A stretch of 55,724 nucleotides of DNA from CAZICM01 sp964537685 (GTDB lineage Bacteria > Myxococcota_A > Polyangia > Polyangiales > Polyangiaceae), in assembly GCA_964537685.1 (NCBI GenBank), contig CAZICM010000063.1, forward strand, positions 1 through 55,724. The letters are read 5' to 3'. Shown here piece by piece: positions 51,938 to 55,724 of this stretch (position 1 is its first letter; each line of letters opens with the position of its first letter). Under the pieces are notes generated by a model that saw only the letters and a list, made by a program, of their open reading frames with translations, made no database searches and was not told the DNA's origin. The position numbers and the translations under genes were made by a program.

Positions 51938-53281
51938 ATGGCGGACGAAATCGATGTCTCACTCACGACGGCAAAACACACCTATGGCACATGGCGCGCT
52001 CAGCGAGGCTGGAAACCGCTTCATGTGACGCGCGCCGAGGGCGTTTATTTTTGGGACGCCTCGGGCAAGCGCTATTTGGATTTTTCGTCGCAGCTTGTGT
52101 GTTCGAACCTGGGTCATCAAAACCAGGCGGTGATCGACGCCATCTGCGCTCAGGCGCGGGAACTTGCGTTTATCGGCCCATCGCACACCTGTGATATCCG
52201 GGCGAAAGCGGCGCTGAAGCTGCTTGAAGTGATGCCGTCCGGGCTCGACAAGTTTTTCTTTGCGACATCGGGCACAGAAGCCAATGAAGCGGCGATTAAA
52301 ATCGCGAGGCTCTACACGGGCAAACACAAGATTCTCGCCCGATATACGTCGTATCACGGCTCGACGGCGGGCTCGGTGGCGGCCACGGGCGATCTGCGCC
52401 GCTGGTTTATTGAGCCCACGGGAAAGATCCCGGGCGTTATTTTTGGACCTGAAGTCAATTGTTATCGGTGTCCGCTGGGCCGCGCTTATCCTCAATGCGA
52501 TATCGCCTGCGCCGATTATCTCGCCTACATGATCGACCACGATGAAAATGTGGCGGCTATTTTGATTGAGCCCATCGTAGGAACGAACGGCGTGCTTGTA
52601 CCTCCTCCCGAATATCTTCCGCGGCTTGCGGAGCACGCTAAAAAGCGGGGTGTTTTATTGATAATCGACGAAGTGATGACGGGCTGGGGCCGCACAGGCA
52701 AATGGTTTGCGTGTGAGCATTATGGGATTCAGCCGGATATTCTAACGACGGCGAAGGGTGTAACCAATGCGGCGGTGCCGCTGGGGGTGGTGGCGACGAC
52801 GCGCGCCATTGCCGATCATTTTGAAGATAACTTCTTTGCGCATGGGCATACCTATGAAGCCCATCCGATCACCTTGGCTCCGGCCATCGCTGCAATCGAT
52901 GAATACCGGCGTTTAAATATCATGGAGAACGTCACCAAGTTGGGCGAAGTGATGGGCCAAAAGCTAAAAGCCCTTGCTCAAAAGCATCCATCGGTGGGCG
53001 ACGTGCGGGGTCTGGGGCTCTTTTGGGCTGTAGAAATCGTTAAAAACCAAAAGACGCGCGAACCTTTTAATACACCTCAAGACAAAGCGGCCCGGAGACC
53101 GACGGTGATCGATGCGGTGGGCGCAGAAATGATGAAGCGCGGGGTATCTGTTTTAAGCTGGGTAAGCCATATGGTGATTGCGCCGCCTTTGATTATCACC
53201 GAGGAGCAAATGGATGAAGGCATTGCGGCCCTTGACGCGGCGCTTTCCATTGCCGATGAAAAGATAGAAACCGCTACCTAA
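51938..53281 (+). CDS. Class III PLP-dependent aminotransferase
   Basis: 447 residues, full length for fold-type I class III aminotransferases acting on omega-amino groups. Motifs: SGTEANEAAIKIARLYTGKH (phosphate side), SYHGSTAGSVAATGD, LLIIDEVMTGWGRTGKWFAC with the PLP-ring Asp, and the Schiff-base Lys in ILTTAKGVTNAAVPLG. The C-terminal VRGLGLFWAVEIVK block is complete. It resembles taurine-pyruvate and related omega-aminotransferases, but specificity is not readable. The DMT-like membrane protein gene follows 15 bp later, so they may form one transcript, perhaps coupling transport with amino-group metabolism. Confidence 0.92.
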   Translation: MADEIDVSLTTAKHTYGTWRAQRGWKPLHVTRAEGVYFWDASGKRYLDFSSQLVCSNLGHQNQAVIDAICAQARELAFIGPSHTCDIRAKAALKLLEVMPSGLDKFFFATSGTEANEAAIKIARLYTGKHKILARYTSYHGSTAGSVAATGDLRRWFIEPTGKIPGVIFGPEVNCYRCPLGRAYPQCDIACADYLAYMIDHDENVAAILIEPIVGTNGVLVPPPEYLPRLAEHAKKRGVLLIIDEVMTGWGRTGKWFACEHYGIQPDILTTAKGVTNAAVPLGVVATTRAIADHFEDNFFAHGHTYEAHPITLAPAIAAIDEYRRLNIMENVTKLGEVMGQKLKALAQKHPSVGDVRGLGLFWAVEIVKNQKTREPFNTPQDKAARRPTVIDAVGAEMMKRGVSVLSWVSHMVIAPPLIITEEQMDEGIAALDAALSIADEKIETAT

Positions 53282-53296
53282 GCCTTTAGAAACCCA

Positions 53297-54334
53297 ATGA
53301 GCCAAAATCACACGCATAACGATCACAGTATTTGGCTCTACGCCTTTGGATATTTTATATGTTATGCGCCCTATAGCGCGCTCACCAAAATGATATCGCA
53401 GGGCAGCCTGCCCGGGATGGAGAGAAAGATATCGGGATTTGAGCTGTTGCCCTTATCGACAATTGCATCGCTCATCGCCATGTTTGTATTTTTGAGCGTC
53501 AAGCGCTGGTGGCGGCACGCCGGCCACCGGTCTTTGTTTGGAATTAGCCTGCCCTGCCCCAGCCGATGGACATTTTTATCGGGCTTGACGACGGCCGCCA
53601 TTATTGGAACGACCACGCTGGCCTATACCTTTAGCGGCGTATCGATTGTCTTTATGATGCTGCTGATGCGGGGCGGAGTATTGATTCTTGCGCCTATTGT
53701 CGATTTTGTGAGCCGGCGAAAAGTGAAGTGGTTTTCCTGGACGGCGCTGGGGCTTAGCCTATGCGCGCTGACGACGGCTTTTCTCGAGACCACCAATTAT
53801 GCCTTAACGCTGGTGGCCGCGGCGGACGTAGCCATCTATCTAACTTCGTATTTTATACGGCTTCGCTTTATGAGCCGCCTGGCCAAGTCCAATGACCGGG
53901 AGACGACCATCCGCTATTTTGTGGAAGAGCAAATGGTGGCCACGCCGGCGATTGTGACGGCGCTTGCGCTGTTCGCATTTCTGGGAACGGGCAAGATCGC
54001 CGATGAAGTGCGGCGTGGATTTACCGATATTTGGGCGAGCGGGGGAGTGACTGGTTCTTTTTTGGTTGGACTCTTATCCCAGGGGACGGGAGTATTTGGT
54101 GGACTTATTTTATTGGATGGGCGGGAGAATACCTTTTGTGTGCCAGTGAATCGGGCCTCGAGCGTGATCGCGGGGGTGTTGGCATCGCTTGGATTATGGT
54201 ACTTGGGCCGGAGCAAGCCGATGGCCTGGTCGGAATGGATTGGGGTTGTGCTGATGACGGGAGCGATTGTGGTGTTGGCGCTGCCGAGCGTCCTAAAAAA
54301 AATGCAAAAACAGAGTCAAGCCGCGCCGGGCTGA
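53297..54334 (+). CDS. DMT/EamA-like multi-spanning membrane protein
   Basis: 345 residues with about nine or ten hydrophobic segments, as in drug/metabolite transporter-like proteins: IWLYAFGYFICYAPYSALTK, TTLAYTFSGVSIVFMMLLMR, GLILLDGRENTFCVPVNRAS, and WIGVVLMTGAIVVLALPSVL. The final GxxLxxxGxxLL-like helix and the internal pseudo-repeat fit the DMT fold, though the EamA signature is weak. It probably moves a small metabolite across the inner membrane. It lies 15 bp after the aminotransferase. The 3' end overlaps the convergent radical SAM gene by 19 bp. Confidence 0.7.
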   Translation: MSQNHTHNDHSIWLYAFGYFICYAPYSALTKMISQGSLPGMERKISGFELLPLSTIASLIAMFVFLSVKRWWRHAGHRSLFGISLPCPSRWTFLSGLTTAAIIGTTTLAYTFSGVSIVFMMLLMRGGVLILAPIVDFVSRRKVKWFSWTALGLSLCALTTAFLETTNYALTLVAAADVAIYLTSYFIRLRFMSRLAKSNDRETTIRYFVEEQMVATPAIVTALALFAFLGTGKIADEVRRGFTDIWASGGVTGSFLVGLLSQGTGVFGGLILLDGRENTFCVPVNRASSVIAGVLASLGLWYLGRSKPMAWSEWIGVVLMTGAIVVLALPSVLKKMQKQSQAAPG

Positions 54335-55413
54335 TAGGCACACAGCGGATCTTCTCCCAGCGAATCGCCCGTCATACCAAAAGCCCTGGCACGCGAACCG
54401 CCGCAGGCCCATTTATATTCACAGCGCCCACAGCGTCCATGAAATTGGTTTGGATCGCGAAGCTCTTTTAAGGCTGGATGGTCCCGATAGATCTCCCCCA
54501 AAGGACGCTCGCGCACATTTCCCAGCAACGGATAGGGCAAAAAGCCCGCGGGATAGACATCGCCCCGGTGTGACACAAAAACGACCCCATTCCCATCGCG
54601 AATTCCAAAGGCCATGGCCTTGGCTCTGGCCTTCACGGCGGCCAATGGCACACCTGAAGCCAGCTTGCGCTCAATCCAATAGCGCCGATAATGAGGCGCC
54701 TCGGTGGTGCCAACGCGGAAAGGCGCTTGTTCGGAAATCTGATAGACCCATTCAAAAAAAGTCTCGATTTGCTGAGGGGTGGGCACACCCAAGTCAATCC
54801 CCCGCCCCATCGGAACCAGCAAAAACAAGCTCCAGCGCTTCACGGGCGGCGAGGCATTTTGAGACAGAAGCTCATAGAGCGCGGGAATATAAGGGAGCGT
54901 CTTGGCTGTAATGGTGGTGTTGACCTGCACATCCACATTATATTCCCTGGCCCAAGCGAGAGCCTGCATCGAACGCTCGAAGGTTCCCGGGACATTTCGA
55001 AATCCATCGTGAATCTCGGCATTGGGCCCATCGATACTCAGGCCCATAGCATTGACAGAAAGAGTAGCGAAGCGCTGAACGGCGTCTTTGGTCAGCCTGG
55101 GGGTAACAGCGGGCGTGACCGCGATATGCAGAGGCAAAGAGCGGCCATATTCAATTAAATCAAAAAGATCGGGACGCTTGAGCGGATCGCCGCCGGTCAG
55201 CACGAGGAGGCTTCCCATTGAATGGATATCGCGAAGAAGTTGTTTGGCCTCGTCGGTATTGAGCTCCAGAGGATCGCGTTCTTGCAGGGCATTCGCCCTA
55301 CAATGTTCACAGGCGAGATCGCAGGCGATGGTCATTTCCCAGTAGACATTTCTGGGAGCATCAGAGAAGACAAGGCCGGGATAGAGATGATCGCTCAATT
55401 CGGAATGGGGCAT
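54316..55413 (-). CDS. Radical SAM/SPASM protein, TIGR04053-like
   Basis: 365 residues. The radical SAM cluster motif CxxxCxxC is CDLACEHC near residue 31, followed by LLVLTGGDPLKRPDLFDL and LSIDGPNAEIHDGFRNVPGT. A SPASM-type C-terminus with Cys-rich GRCGRCEYKWACGGSRARAF and a final DPLC binds extra iron-sulfur clusters. YPAGFLPYPLLGNVRE and the overall length fit TIGR04053. Relatives modify peptides (PqqE, AlbA, MftC) or take part in heme d1 formation (NirJ). No precursor peptide gene is evident next to it. The ribosome-binding site before the ATG at 55413 is weak. Confidence 0.87.
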   Translation of the reverse strand: MPHSELSDHLYPGLVFSDAPRNVYWEMTIACDLACEHCRANALQERDPLELNTDEAKQLLRDIHSMGSLLVLTGGDPLKRPDLFDLIEYGRSLPLHIAVTPAVTPRLTKDAVQRFATLSVNAMGLSIDGPNAEIHDGFRNVPGTFERSMQALAWAREYNVDVQVNTTITAKTLPYIPALYELLSQNASPPVKRWSLFLLVPMGRGIDLGVPTPQQIETFFEWVYQISEQAPFRVGTTEAPHYRRYWIERKLASGVPLAAVKARAKAMAFGIRDGNGVVFVSHRGDVYPAGFLPYPLLGNVRERPLGEIYRDHPALKELRDPNQFHGRCGRCEYKWACGGSRARAFGMTGDSLGEDPLCAYQPGAA

Positions 55414-55437
55414 GGGAATCGACCTATCGATGGAGAT

Positions 55438-55724
55438 CTAATCGAACACAGCATTTACCGAGGAGGCGGGGAGCACCTTTGCAATCCACGCCTGAAGCTG
55501 TTCGCTGTCCGCGGAGAGAATGCGTTCTTTCAGCACCGGAGACACTGTTTTAAACTTCGCCTCCAGCAGCATCAGCAGGACCGCCTGATGGGCCTTTCGC
55601 CGACCCTCGGCTTCCCCTTCATTTCTGCCTCGAAGGAGTCCTTCTTCTTCGCCTTCTTGCCTGCCATTTTCAAACGCCTGCTGCTTTAGCTTCCCCAGCA
55701 CCGGATTGCCTTTGGCATCCAGCG
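55438..55724 (-). CDS. Rpn/PD-(D/E)XK transposase-like protein, C-terminal part (5' end beyond window)
   Basis: The frame is open to the right edge (visible part begins LDAKGNPVLGKLKQQA), so only about 95 C-terminal residues are seen. The order LDAKGNPVLGK, then GRQEGEEEGLLRGRNEGEAE (a charged Gly/Glu/Arg helix), then a short domain ending SSVNAVFD, is typical of the C-terminus of Rpn family recombination-promoting nucleases and related DUF4351-type proteins. The catalytic PD-(D/E)XK part would lie outside the window. These genes are often mobile or present in many copies. It is not broken within the visible part. Confidence 0.65.
   Translation of the reverse strand, partial: LDAKGNPVLGKLKQQAFENGRQEGEEEGLLRGRNEGEAEGRRKAHQAVLLMLLEAKFKTVSPVLKERILSADSEQLQAWIAKVLPASSVNAVFD

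Overview
The window looks like chromosome of a myxobacterium-like member of Myxococcota (formerly Deltaproteobacteria). The evidence is the density of lipoproteins, a Cys-rich MopE-like plus beta-propeller lipoprotein, a Ser/Thr kinase fused to a formylglycine-generating-enzyme domain, a protein resembling the myxobacterial TIGR02265/DUF2378 group, and an exopolysaccharide (EPS) locus with a short OPX protein followed by a beta-barrel gene, a layout known from Myxococcus. Base composition looks moderately GC-rich. There is no phage, insertion sequence or CRISPR array. One RNA gene is visible, tRNA-Ala(CGC). Genus and species cannot be read from the sequence.

Layout. 1-16 kb: envelope and general genes. 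These are two lipoproteins, an acyl-CoA dehydrogenase with a creatininase-family hydrolase, a minus-strand trio (hotdog protein plus two paralogous small proteins), a VKOR-DsbA fusion with an OmpA-like partner, a TlpA-like lipoprotein, a kinase-FGE receptor, a cupredoxin, a leucine-rich-repeat lipoprotein and a peroxiredoxin. 16-26.4 kb: an alpha/beta hydrolase, an outer-membrane barrel, a minus-strand efflux operon (adaptor, RND pump, MFS pump), a TIGR02265-like protein and an LA_2272-like surface-repeat protein.

26.5-49.4 kb is the main feature: a Wzx/Wzy-type EPS locus. A 42-bp tandem repeat array and a good sigma-54 promoter candidate precede an 11-gene plus-strand operon. Its genes are a NAD-synthase-family ligase, a glutamine-dependent asparagine synthase, an acyl-AMP ligase, an acyl carrier protein, a priming phosphoglycosyltransferase, a Wzx flippase, a short OPX protein, a Wzp-like barrel, a receiver domain without its phospho-acceptor, a Wzc-type co-polymerase without kinase, and a GT2 glycosyltransferase. 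A reversed block holds a DUF6492 protein, a Wzy-like polymerase/ligase and a small membrane protein. A second plus-strand block holds a CpsD-like protein without P-loop, a serine-acetyltransferase-like protein, a GH44 glycanase, a WecG/TagA glycosyltransferase and an STAS-like protein. Two Gfo/Idh/MocA oxidoreductases close the locus. Inferred working: the first four genes make an amide- or acyl-bearing substituent, the priming enzyme and glycosyltransferases build the repeat unit, Wzx and Wzy flip and polymerise it, and the co-polymerase, OPX protein and barrel export it.

49.4-55.7 kb: tRNA-Ala, an HTTM (gamma-carboxylase-like) membrane protein, a class III aminotransferase, a DMT-like membrane protein, a radical SAM/SPASM protein and the 3' end of an Rpn-like gene.

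The most unusual signals are two non-coding tandem arrays, with exact 43-bp and 42-bp periods. They share a GGGAAG anchor and keep the same orientation relative to their flanking genes. The second array lies just upstream of the sigma-54 promoter candidate of the EPS operon.
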